Shown: in pieces, positions 35,539-43,060 of the stretch
Numbering within the stretch: the first letter of the stretch is position 1
Layout of the letters: every line of letters starts with the position of its first letter
Source of the DNA: Nanosynbacter sp963524495
GTDB taxonomy: Bacteria; Patescibacteriota; Saccharimonadia; Saccharimonadales; Saccharimonadaceae
DNA length: 64,000 nucleotides
Direction: 5' to 3'
Assembly: GCA_046846435.1 (NCBI GenBank)
Contig: CP128407.1
Location: 248,001-312,000 of the forward strand
Translations under genes and position numbers: made by a program
The notes under the pieces: generated by a model
Databases searched by the model: none
The model's input: only the letters and a program-made list of their open reading frames with translations
What the model was told of the DNA's origin: nothing

Positions 35539-36411
35539 TTATCGTAGTGTCCAATTATTCGCCCCAAGCGGCTTGACTACGTCGTTGATCTCTAGCATGG
35601 TTAGCGCCGTGGCGAAGTCGGCTGGGTTGAGGCCGGATTGTTGCTGTAGCTGGTCACCGTCTCTGAGGCCGGTTCGGAGTAAGTCGATGATAGTGTTTTC
35701 GGCTGGGGTTTCACCGAGGGGAATGATGGCTTGGTCGGTGACGGGTTGAGTAGCTGACGGGGCGATAGCGTCGAGGATGTCTGTAGCGGTGGTGGCGACG
35801 AGGGCGCCTTGTTTGAGTAGCGCGTTGCAGCCGGCAGATAGCGGGCTGGTGATGTTGCCCGGTACAGCAAAGACGTCGCGGCCTTGGGATAAGGCGTGGG
35901 CGGCGGTGTTCAGCGTGCCGCTGCGCTCGGCGGCCTCGGTGATGATGACGGCGTCAGCCAGGCCGGAGACCAAGCGGTTGCGCTCTAAAAAGCTCCAGCG
36001 ATTGACGACTTTACCGTCGCCTTTTTGCCACTCGGAGAGGATGGCGCCGCCATTTTCGATGATGTTCATGGCTAGTTTGTAATTGGTTTGCGGCGAGATG
36101 TCGGGTAGTTCATTGGGAATGACGCCGATGACCGTGCCGCCAGCCTCCAGGGCGGCTTTCTGGGCGATACCGTCGATGCCGAGCGCCAAGCCGCTGACAA
36201 TGATGCAGCCGGCTGTTGCCAGGTCGCTCGCCAGCTGCTCGGTCACCTCCCGGCCGTACGCCGAGGGCTTGCGTGAGCCGACGATTGCCACGACTGGTGC
36301 GCCGCTCGTCGGCAATGTTCCCATGAAACACAAGCTTTTCGGCGGATTAGCAATACTTGCCAACCTCTGGGTAAAATTATGCTCATCTGGACGGATTCTA
36401 TTGATTTCCAT
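35539..36411 (-). CDS. dprA: DNA-processing protein DprA
   Basis: A Rossmann-fold protein of about 290 residues that binds incoming single-stranded DNA and loads RecA during natural transformation. VGSRKPSAYG, SGLALGIDGIAQKAAL and the later SGTLNTAAHALSQGRDVFAVPG are its signatures; a winged-helix DML1-like domain closes the protein. I start it at ATG 36411 because TATCAC (36424-36419) ends 7 nt upstream with TTGACA 16 nt before it; an upstream ATG at 36438 falls inside the -35 box. Confidence 0.93.
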   Translation of the reverse strand: MEINRIRPDEHNFTQRLASIANPPKSLCFMGTLPTSGAPVVAIVGSRKPSAYGREVTEQLASDLATAGCIIVSGLALGIDGIAQKAALEAGGTVIGVIPNELPDISPQTNYKLAMNIIENGGAILSEWQKGDGKVVNRWSFLERNRLVSGLADAVIITEAAERSGTLNTAAHALSQGRDVFAVPGNITSPLSAGCNALLKQGALVATTATDILDAIAPSATQPVTDQAIIPLGETPAENTIIDLLRTGLRDGDQLQQQSGLNPADFATALTMLEINDVVKPLGANNWTLR

Positions 36412-36418
36412 GACTTTT

Positions 36419-36460
36419 GTGATAAAAAGTATTGACATGTTGTCAAATGCTTGCTATAAT
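36419..36460. promoter_or_regulatory. divergent promoter with shared palindrome
   Basis: The inverted repeat TTGACATGTTGTCAA (36432-36446) supplies a TTGACA -35 box in both directions. Rightward: TTGACA, 17-nt spacer, TATAAT (36455-36460). Leftward: TTGACA, 16-nt spacer, TATCAC for dprA. A protein bound to the palindrome would control both units at once. Confidence 0.75.
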
Positions 36461-36466
36461 CAGGAG

Positions 36467-36782
36467 CGATTGGTTAGTTAAAGCGCTAATCAAAAGCACC
36501 TTATACCCCCTATTCTAACTAATAAGTTAGGTTGCGCGCAATGGCATTAAGTATTCTTACCCTCCACTTTTTGCGATTCAACGTTACGCGCATACTAACC
36601 CCTTTAACTGCCCTTTTTTAAAGGCGACCTCGTATGAGGCGAGTACTCATGATATTGACAGTTGTCAGGCGCCGGCCTTTTGGAGTTTTGGCCGTAGTCG
36701 CTTCGCTTGAACACGGGAGCTCGGGTGGGTTGAAGGGTAACAAAGCGCCAGGTGATGCCCACCCTTACCTGGCGCTTTTTTA
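36467..36782 (+). ncRNA. possible noncoding or attenuated transcript
   Basis: A perfect promoter (TTGACA-17-TATAAT) leads into about 315 nt without a substantial gene, closed by a strong intrinsic terminator at 36742-36781. Local hairpins include CTAAC/GTTAG near 36512 and CCTC-GTAT-GAGG near 36630. GGGTGGG at about 36724 can also pair with CCCACCC inside the terminator loop, a possible antiterminator. A 26-codon frame (36541-36621, MALSILTLHFLRFNVT and on) lacks a good ribosome site but could be a leader peptide. I do not recognise an RNA family. Confidence 0.5.
36742..36781 (+). terminator. strong intrinsic terminator
   Basis: AAAGCGCCAGGT (36742-36753) pairs perfectly with ACCTGGCGCTTT (36767-36778), followed by T's. 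Confidence 0.9.
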
Positions 36783-36892
36783 GTTGGGTTTTTGACGTGA
36801 TCTTGCACCGTGTAGGTGAGGGTTGGGCGTGAATTAGTGCGAGGCGACCTGCCGGAAAGCGAGACGTTAGACGAATATGCGTGAGCATAATA

Positions 36893-36921
36893 TTGACTTT
36901 TTGTCTCTAAAATAGTATAGT
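36893..36921 (+). promoter_or_regulatory. promoter of the coiled-coil gene
   Basis: TTGACT (36893-36898), 17-nt spacer, TATAGT (36916-36921), ending 8 nt before the ATG at 36930. Confidence 0.7.
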
Positions 36922-36929
36922 GAATACAT

Positions 36930-37913
36930 ATGACGCAGATAATTGAGCACGATACGTTAGTCAAATTAAGCCAAGAACGCCCGTTAGTGTTCCGAGCCCA
37001 AGCAGCTACCGTCTTGGCGCGTGTGCCGCGACGATTTCGACGAGACGCGCGGGTGCTGAATCGTAGCAAGCGCACAATGCACGACATGTTGACGGCGTGG
37101 CGGGACGAATGTTTGCCGAGGTTAGAGACGATCACCTCGGCGCATAATGCGACAATGTTGCAACAAGCCTTGCAGGAGGATTTGCTGGCTGAGGCGTCGT
37201 CGCAGCAACGACTGATCGCCATGATGATACCGGTGCGGCTCGAGGAGGAGCGACTGGCCTTTGCGGGGTCGCAGTTTACGTCAAAGCGAGAGAAAAAGCC
37301 GTATCAGCGAACGCTGGCGTTTGCCCAGCAGCCAATTGATGTCTGTCGGCAGCAGGTTGAAGATTTTATGAGGTACGAACTGTACCGGGCGGTGCTCGGT
37401 GAGGTTGGTATGACCGTGGTGGATAAGCAGGCGCGGCTTCTGGTGCGGTGCTGGCAGCGGCTGCGGGCCGGTCGTCAGATCAAGAGACTGCGGCGCGAGG
37501 TAACGAGGCGCTTAGCGGCGATTGAGCGAGAAATGGCGGCGATTGAGCAGGAGCGCGGCGGCTTGGCGGCGCGGCTGTTCGGGCTGAATATTGATTATGT
37601 GACGGTGTTGGCAGCGCGACAGGAGTACGAAAAGGCGCTGGGTCGGCTGAGCAAAAAAGCGGCCGAGAGCCCGGCCAAGCGGCTGGCACTATACGAGAAA
37701 AAGACCGAAGCGATTCGCGAGGAGTACCTCGATACGGTGCCGGGCGTGGCGAATTTGTCAGAGGCGCAGCGGGCGGTCAAGGAAATTGACTCGGTGCTGC
37801 TCGCGATTTTTGACCTCGACGCGACCGCGCGCAATGAGCTGATGAGCGCGTTTAAGCGCTACCGGATGCTGACGCGCGAGCGCGACATGCTACGGGTGAA
37901 GCTCGAGGTATAG
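36930..37913 (+). CDS. hypothetical coiled-coil protein
   Basis: A 327-residue, very basic, helix-rich protein with no membrane segment. Long stretches rich in Arg, Glu and Ala (for example IKRLRREVTRRLAAIEREMA) predict coiled coils in the middle and C-terminal parts. I recognise no family. It stands alone between the possible ncRNA and the fur-like gene, with its own promoter. One copy of the TTGCRACAWTGTYGCAA palindrome (one mismatch) is embedded in its coding sequence at 37147-37163. Confidence 0.75.
   Translation: MTQIIEHDTLVKLSQERPLVFRAQAATVLARVPRRFRRDARVLNRSKRTMHDMLTAWRDECLPRLETITSAHNATMLQQALQEDLLAEASSQQRLIAMMIPVRLEEERLAFAGSQFTSKREKKPYQRTLAFAQQPIDVCRQQVEDFMRYELYRAVLGEVGMTVVDKQARLLVRCWQRLRAGRQIKRLRREVTRRLAAIEREMAAIEQERGGLAARLFGLNIDYVTVLAARQEYEKALGRLSKKAAESPAKRLALYEKKTEAIREEYLDTVPGVANLSEAQRAVKEIDSVLLAIFDLDATARNELMSAFKRYRMLTRERDMLRVKLEV
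37147..37163. repeat. 17-bp palindrome copy 1 (16/17)
   Basis: ATGCGACAATGTTGCAA within the coiled-coil gene; one mismatch to TTGCRACAWTGTYGCAA. Confidence 0.7.
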
Positions 37914-37979
37914 TTTATAAGAGAGATATCGGGCCCCGTGTGGTTCGTTGGAATTGAGATAGCTGCTGCCGGCGGCTGA

Positions 37980-38429
37980 TTAGGCTTGGCTGGTCGTTGT
38001 AGTTGAGCTAGGCTGCGTATCACCAGCTGCCATGCAGGTCTGGCACACTCCTTCGAGTTCAAAGTGGTGGCGCTCGACACGGAAGTGGTGGCGCTGACCG
38101 ATCAAGGTAATGAGTTGCTCTAGCTCTGGTGTTTCTAGCGGTTCGGCGTTATGACAGCGCGTACAGTAGAGATGGTGATGATGCGTGATGAATGGCTCGG
38201 CGAGCTCATAGCGGACTTTCCAACCGATGTGGATGGTGTTAATGACGTGGAGCTCGTGAAAGGTTTCGAGAATGCGATAGATGCTGGTGCGGTTAGTATT
38301 CGGACAGCGCTTGGCGATTTCGGCGATGGTCAGTGGCACGTCGATGGATTCGAGTGCCGTAAAGACTTCGCAGCGTGATTTGGTCAGGCGAAGGTCGGCC
38401 CGGCGAAAGATGTCGCGTAAGGTATCCAT
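37980..38429 (-). CDS. Fur-family metalloregulator (Fur/Zur/PerR-like)
   Basis: A protein of about 150 residues with the Fur layout: an N-terminal winged helix (RLTKSRCEVFTALES, NTNRTSIYRILETF), then the metal-binding THHHHLYCTRCHNAEP with the first CxxC, and a second CxxC in GVCQTCMAA. It is a metal-dependent repressor; the metal cannot be read from sequence, though the neighbouring genes suggest zinc or another transition metal. I start at ATG 38429 because TACAAT (38441-38436) ends 6 nt upstream. It is divergent from a nicotianamine-synthase-like gene and shares an operator with it. Confidence 0.92.
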   Translation of the reverse strand: MDTLRDIFRRADLRLTKSRCEVFTALESIDVPLTIAEIAKRCPNTNRTSIYRILETFHELHVINTIHIGWKVRYELAEPFITHHHHLYCTRCHNAEPLETPELEQLITLIGQRHHFRVERHHFELEGVCQTCMAAGDTQPSSTTTTSQA

Positions 38430-38444
38430 GTCGCAATTGTAGCA

Positions 38445-38469
38445 CTTATTGCGACAAAATTGCAATAAG
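38445..38469. promoter_or_regulatory. operator between the Fur-family gene and the NAS-like gene
   Basis: CTTATTGC-N9-GCAATAAG is a perfect 8-bp inverted repeat with 9-bp spacing, the size of a Fur-family box. It covers the TTGCAA -35 elements of both divergent promoters (rightward -10 CATACT at 38483-38488; leftward -10 at 38436-38441). Its core 38449-38465 is also a 15/17 match to the TTGCRACAWTGTYGCAA palindrome. Confidence 0.75.
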
Positions 38470-38496
38470 CCGCACAATACGCCATACTGATGATCT

Positions 38497-39264
38497 ATGA
38501 ATGAATGTATTGAACGAGTGCTGAGCTTGCCGCAGCTCACACCTTCTGAGGAAGTTAATGCGGCGTTTACCGAATTAGTTAATGCGGTGGTGGCGCACGG
38601 TGAAGAGCCACTGCTGTATGATGAGAATAGGTGCCATCAGGTGCAGCAGCGCTGCGCGGTAGCCGAAGGAGAGCTGGAACGACACTGGTCGAGGCGTATC
38701 ACAGAGGCGGATAACCCGTGGGCAAAGCTGGAAGAGTTTCCGTATCATGAGAATTATAAAGAGTTGACGCGGCGTGAGATTGGACTACTGGGGCGAGCTG
38801 GGCTGTGGCTGTGTGACTCCTCGGAGGTTGCGATGATCGGTAGCGGGCCGTTGCCGCTGACGGGCTGGTGGTTGCATCAATTAACAGAGGCGCGAATTAC
38901 CCATATTGATGCATCGAACGAGGCGATTGAGTTATCGCGCGGCCTTGCCACGGCGCTTGATTGGCCGGGCGAATTTGTGACCGGTCTGGGTCAGTCGGTA
39001 GCGTTGGATGAGGGGCGGTATGATGTGATATATGTAGCGGGGCTGGCCGGTGAGACGCTGGCGGTAAAGCAAGCAATTGTTGATCACGTGCTGCCAGCAC
39101 TTACACCAGATGGGCGACTGCTCGCGCGCGGGGCGTATGGGGCGCGCACCCTGCTCTATCCAGGATTTGATGCTCACGCTTTTGAGGGTGTGCAGCTGAT
39201 GGAGGAATACCATCCGACAGATGGGGTGATTAATTCGGTCTTTGTGTACAAGCAGGCCGCTTAG
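38497..39264 (+). CDS. nicotianamine-synthase-like protein (putative metallophore synthesis)
   Basis: A 255-residue protein with the nicotianamine synthase (NAS) fold signature. The SAM-site motif is AMIGSGPLPLTGWWL (about 112-126), followed by ITHIDASNEAIELS. The N-terminal region AEGELERHWSRRI, NPWAKLEEFPYHENYKEL is also characteristic: NAS has AEGxLExHxS followed by FPYxxNYxxL. NAS and its relatives (plant NAS, archaeal thermonicotianamine synthase, staphylococcal CntL) transfer aminobutyrate from SAM to build metal chelators. The gene is divergent from a Fur-family repressor with a shared operator, as expected for metal-starvation control. Partner dehydrogenase or export genes of the staphylopine type are not visible nearby. 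Confidence 0.8.
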   Translation: MNECIERVLSLPQLTPSEEVNAAFTELVNAVVAHGEEPLLYDENRCHQVQQRCAVAEGELERHWSRRITEADNPWAKLEEFPYHENYKELTRREIGLLGRAGLWLCDSSEVAMIGSGPLPLTGWWLHQLTEARITHIDASNEAIELSRGLATALDWPGEFVTGLGQSVALDEGRYDVIYVAGLAGETLAVKQAIVDHVLPALTPDGRLLARGAYGARTLLYPGFDAHAFEGVQLMEEYHPTDGVINSVFVYKQAA

Positions 39265-39286
39265 GCGTGAGAGCGTTGAAAACTAA

Positions 39287-39303
39287 TTGAGACATTGTCG
39301 TAA
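39287..39303. repeat. 17-bp palindrome copy 3 (15/17)
   Basis: TTGAGACATTGTCGTAA in the short convergent gap between the NAS-like gene and the TIGR03943 gene. Confidence 0.55.
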
Positions 39304-39316
39304 TAATGATACATAG

Positions 39317-40090
39317 CTAGACGCCGAGGAATTCGTATGGATTGGCTGGTTCGGTGGTTAGGGTGATGGTGGGGTTGGTGAGCACATAGACAGCTCGGCC
39401 GCCGGATAGCTCACGCTTAACCTGGCCGCTTAGGCGTAGCCACTGGTTGTTGTGGTAGCGCTCGGCGTCTGGGGATTTAACGAGAATGCTGATCGGGGTA
39501 CTGTCGACGGCGCAGCAGCTGATAACGAAGCGTGAGAGCTCGAAGTAGTGGTTGTCGTAAAAGCCGCTCGGGTCGCGCGCCACGAAGCCAGTGACGTCAA
39601 TGGTTACGCCGTCAAAAAAGCTGTCGTTCGGGCAGTCGTCAAACGCGTTACGCCAGCGGTTCATCGAAACGGGCTTGCCATCAAGCGGCTCTGGTTTGTC
39701 GCAGCGGCCGGTCGTGCTGGTTGGCCCGGACGTGGCGCGGTTGGCGGCACTGGACGAGGACAACGGGCGCGGTGGCAGGACGATGGCCAGAGCGAGGATG
39801 CCGGCGGTGATGATTGCCAGTATAGGGATCTTGCGCCGCGGCTTTTCTGGGTGCTTCGTGGTTGTCGCGCCAGTGGAGGCTCGTCGCTTCCCTGCTGGGT
39901 TATGGCGTAGCTGCAAGATGATATCGAGTATTAGTAACATGCCGCCAGTCATGGCCGCCACGACGGCGAGCAGATGGTAGCGTGGATGGATGTAAAAGCC
40001 GAGCTGGCCGCGGACGGCGATGAGGATGATATAGCCACAGGCGAGTAGCCCACCGCTAGCGCGTAACAACGGGGTGAACTTAGCGCGCAT
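39317..40090 (-). CDS. TIGR03943-family membrane protein (YcgQ-like)
   Basis: A 257-residue protein with three N-terminal to central membrane helices, a basic linker, and an extracytoplasmic OB-like domain containing DVTGFVARDPSGFYDNHYFE, SRFVISCCAVDSTPISILV and WLRLSGQV, the hallmark of TIGR03943. Members are always coupled to a DUF318-type permease, and here the ATG lies within the last codons of that permease gene (11-bp overlap). The pair is often found in metal-handling loci; transport substrate unknown. Confidence 0.88.
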   Translation of the reverse strand: MRAKFTPLLRASGGLLACGYIILIAVRGQLGFYIHPRYHLLAVVAAMTGGMLLILDIILQLRHNPAGKRRASTGATTTKHPEKPRRKIPILAIITAGILALAIVLPPRPLSSSSAANRATSGPTSTTGRCDKPEPLDGKPVSMNRWRNAFDDCPNDSFFDGVTIDVTGFVARDPSGFYDNHYFELSRFVISCCAVDSTPISILVKSPDAERYHNNQWLRLSGQVKRELSGGRAVYVLTNPTITLTTEPANPYEFLGV

Positions 40091-41123
40091 ATAGATTGAC
40101 TCCGATCCCTATCGCGAGCGACAGACTGAAAATAATGAGCATGACCAGCAGGATAAATCGCGGACGGAAGGTGCTTCGCATGAGGAGAATCAGTTTGATG
40201 TCGATCATCGGGCCAGTCAGCAGAAAAGCGAGGACGGAGCCATTGGTGAAGATACGGGCGTAAGCCAGCGCAAAAAAGGCATCGACGCTGGAGCAGATAG
40301 AGACGACGAAGCCGAGACCAATCATGGCGATGACCGACAGGATGATGTCGCCGCCGACGGCGTTGATGATGGAGCGCGGAACGAAGACTTGGGTGGCGGC
40401 AGCGATCATGGCGCCAAGGACCAGCATGGTGGTGAGCTGCCAAAATTCGTTGCGAGAATCAGCGAGAATATGGCGAAAAGTTGTTGGATGACGGTCGGTG
40501 CAGGAGGCAGCAAATGACGGCTGGAGGACGTGCTTGGGGTGAATAAAGCTGACGATCAGAGCGGTCAGCTGGACGATCAGAAAGCCAAAGCCGATGCGCC
40601 ACCAGACCATGCGCGGTTCAAAGCTAAAGGCGGTCATGGTGGCGATGATGGTAATCGGATTGAGGATCGGCGCGGCGAGGAGAAAGCTGATGACGTCGGC
40701 GGGTTTGAGGCCGTGCGCTAGGAGGCTGCGGGCGACTGGCACATTGCCGCACTCGCAGACTGGCAGCGCGATGCCGACGAGCGAGAGGAGAATGCGGCGG
40801 ATGAGCACGTGTTTGGGTAGGATTTTCAGCAATCGGTCTGGCGGTAGGAAGCGGCGGATGAGAGCGGAAACAATGATGCCGATGATGAGAAACGGTGTGG
40901 CCTCAACGATGACGCTGCAGGTTAGTGTCAGGAAATCCTGTGCCAATGGCGCCAACGTCTCGGCCCACGTGTGCGGTGGATGGGCGATTAGCCAGAGGTC
41001 AATTTGTAAACCATACTGCATCACAACGATGCCAAACAAGCCGACGATAGTCCATCGGATCGCGTCGCTGTGGTTTTTGAACCAGGCGCCAGCGCGCTGA
41101 TATATTGTCTGTAGTGACGGCAT
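40080..41123 (-). CDS. DUF318/YraQ-type permease (YcgR-like)
   Basis: A 347-residue polytopic protein (about eight helices) of the predicted permease family. PVCECGNVPVARSLL is the signature segment with two cysteines, followed by AAPILNPITIIAT and the second repeat SSVDAFFALAY, TGPMIDIKLI. It pairs with the TIGR03943 protein translated from its 3' end. Neighbouring Fur-family and COG0523 genes suggest a metal or metal-complex substrate. TATAAT (41136-41131) ends 7 nt before the ATG. Confidence 0.88.
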   Translation of the reverse strand: MPSLQTIYQRAGAWFKNHSDAIRWTIVGLFGIVVMQYGLQIDLWLIAHPPHTWAETLAPLAQDFLTLTCSVIVEATPFLIIGIIVSALIRRFLPPDRLLKILPKHVLIRRILLSLVGIALPVCECGNVPVARSLLAHGLKPADVISFLLAAPILNPITIIATMTAFSFEPRMVWWRIGFGFLIVQLTALIVSFIHPKHVLQPSFAASCTDRHPTTFRHILADSRNEFWQLTTMLVLGAMIAAATQVFVPRSIINAVGGDIILSVIAMIGLGFVVSICSSVDAFFALAYARIFTNGSVLAFLLTGPMIDIKLILLMRSTFRPRFILLVMLIIFSLSLAIGIGVNLYAR

Positions 41124-41172
41124 AGTTTCTATTATACTACTCTCCGCCTAGCATGCTATACTAAAACTCAGT

Positions 41173-42294
41173 ATGAAACATTGGCTGCACTCGCATCACC
41201 CATTTCGGATTTTTTGGTTTTCGGCGCTGTTGACGCTGGCGTTGGGCGGGTTGATTTTTGGTCATTTCGGCGCGAGTGGCTTGTGGTTATTCGCGATTCT
41301 GGTGGTATTGGAAGTAACTTTTAGCTTTGACAACGCGGTGATTAACAGCAAGGTGCTAGCCGGCATGAGCCAGGTTTGGCAAAAGGTGTTTTTGACAGTT
41401 GGGATTTTCGTGGCGGTGTTCGTGGTGCGGTTCGTGCTGCCGATTATCATCGTGATGGTGGCGAGCGGTCATGGATTTATGGACGTGGTTGATTTGGCGC
41501 TGCATAAGCCGGCGGAATACGGGCATATTTTGCATGAAGCCTCGCCGATGATTGATGCCTTTGGCGGCGCGTTTCTGATTATGATTGGCCTCAGTTATTT
41601 CATTGATTATAACAAGCGCGTGCATTGGATGCGGCATGTCGAGCCATGGATGGCTAAGGCTGGGCGGTTTGAGAATCTCAAGGTGTGTTTGATGCTCGGC
41701 GTGGCGGCGGTGTTGTATTTCACGGTTGAGCCGCCGCATCGGGCGCTGGTGCTGATCTCGTCGGTACTGGGAATTATACTGCACATCGGGCTGGAATTGT
41801 TCGGCTCATTCTTTCATGAGGATGATGCTAAGTCAGTCAAGGTCAAGACCGGCTGGGCGGCGTTTGCCAGCCTGCTCTATCTGGAGGTGCTGGACGCCAG
41901 CTTTAGCTTTGACGGCGTCATCGGCGCGTTTGCTATCACCAGCAGCGTGCTGCTGATCGTGGCGGGTTTGGGTGCTGGAGCGATTTGGGTGCGGTCGCTG
42001 ACGGTGTATTTGCTGCGGACGGGTGTGCTCGGCAAATATAAATATCTGGAAAACGGCGCGCACTGGGCGATTATGGCGCTGGGTATGATGATGATCGCCA
42101 AGCTGTTTCATCTGGAGCTGCCGGAATGGGCGACGGGTGGTTTGGGGCTATTGTTTGTGAGCTTGGCGGTTGGCAGCAGTATGCTGGAGGCGCGAGCGAT
42201 TAATTTGCAAGAAGCAGCCGCGGCGAAATTACATAGCGCTGAGCAGCGGCTGAAACACGGCGCGGCGAAGCTTGTGCCGCGGAGGCGACGGTAG
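41173..42294 (+). CDS. DUF475 / TerC-like integral membrane protein
   Basis: A 373-residue protein with about nine helices. LEVTFSFDNAVINSKVLAG and the second half LEVLDASFSFDGVIGAF are the duplicated acidic motifs of the TerC superfamily (DUF475 branch), whose members export manganese or otherwise handle metals at the membrane. A basic C-terminal tail follows the last helix. It is divergent from the permease, with TATACT upstream. The metal context of the neighbours supports a transport role. Confidence 0.87.
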   Translation: MKHWLHSHHPFRIFWFSALLTLALGGLIFGHFGASGLWLFAILVVLEVTFSFDNAVINSKVLAGMSQVWQKVFLTVGIFVAVFVVRFVLPIIIVMVASGHGFMDVVDLALHKPAEYGHILHEASPMIDAFGGAFLIMIGLSYFIDYNKRVHWMRHVEPWMAKAGRFENLKVCLMLGVAAVLYFTVEPPHRALVLISSVLGIILHIGLELFGSFFHEDDAKSVKVKTGWAAFASLLYLEVLDASFSFDGVIGAFAITSSVLLIVAGLGAGAIWVRSLTVYLLRTGVLGKYKYLENGAHWAIMALGMMMIAKLFHLELPEWATGGLGLLFVSLAVGSSMLEARAINLQEAAAAKLHSAEQRLKHGAAKLVPRRRR

Positions 42295-42337
42295 TTAGTA
42301 TTCGGGATTTTTTCGTTTTGAGCAGAAGTGTTTGCTA

Positions 42338-42354
42338 TTGCGACATTGTTGCAA
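42338..42354. repeat. 17-bp palindrome copy 4 (perfect)
   Basis: TTGCGACATTGTTGCAA, an exact match to TTGCRACAWTGTYGCAA, in the gap between the convergent 3' ends of the TerC-like gene and pth. Confidence 0.75.
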
Positions 42355-42410
42355 TAAGCGTTTATTTGATTTAATCTCGCAGGCGTAATGGTGCAGTGAT
42401 GTGTCGGAGA

Positions 42411-43016
42411 TTAGAGTTTGACGCTTATGGCTGAAATGTGATCGGATAAAAAGTCATGAATCATTGTTCGCGCCGTTGGGATGGCCCAATTTTTCAAAAT
42501 AGTTAATTCATCGCTATTAAAATTCATCATAACAAAACGGTCGGTTGAGACTTGCCGCCGCAGTAGATTGTCTGTACCGATACGAATATGCCAAAAGTCA
42601 GAACCAATGTGAGCATGAAGCGATTTTAAGCCGTTGCTGCCAGCGTCGCGGCCGCCTTTACGGATACGGATTTTACCAAAATCAAGGTCAGTGTCGTCAT
42701 GAATAACCAGTAAATCATCCAGCGTCAATTTATAAAAATCCATGAGTGCCCGCGCGGCAACGCCGACTTCGTTATAGTACGTCGTTGGTTTGACAAGGAT
42801 GACTTTTTCTCGTGGAATAGTAACAGGTAGTTTTGTGCTAGCGGCTGAATCGACCGTAAAACTGTTTAATTCGGCAACATCCGCAAAGAATTTGGGCTTA
42901 TTGCTAAATTGTACACCCTGCTCCGCCGCCAACTGGTCAATTATTAAAAAGCCAGCATTATGCCGTGTGTGAACGTACTTTTCGCCAGGATTGCCAAGGG
43001 CCAGAATGACTTTCAT
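42411..43016 (-). CDS. pth: peptidyl-tRNA hydrolase
   Basis: A 201-residue enzyme that releases peptides from peptidyl-tRNA. LALGNPGEKYVHTRHNAGF contains the conserved Asn and catalytic His; KPTTYYNEVGVA and VIHDDTDLDFGKIRI follow, and GSNGLKSLHAHIGSDFWHIR completes the family pattern. TATACT (43028-43023) ends 6 nt before the ATG, so a leaderless mRNA is likely. It is divergent from the GTPase gene. Confidence 0.95.
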   Translation of the reverse strand: MKVILALGNPGEKYVHTRHNAGFLIIDQLAAEQGVQFSNKPKFFADVAELNSFTVDSAASTKLPVTIPREKVILVKPTTYYNEVGVAARALMDFYKLTLDDLLVIHDDTDLDFGKIRIRKGGRDAGSNGLKSLHAHIGSDFWHIRIGTDNLLRRQVSTDRFVMMNFNSDELTILKNWAIPTARTMIHDFLSDHISAISVKL

Positions 43017-43060
43017 AGCCTTAGTATATCACCTTGGCTGTGATGACGTATAATAGATGT

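Noticed and set aside
36467..36782. T-box riboswitch
   Set aside because: There is terminator/antiterminator potential, but the T-box sequence and a downstream amino-acid gene are missing.
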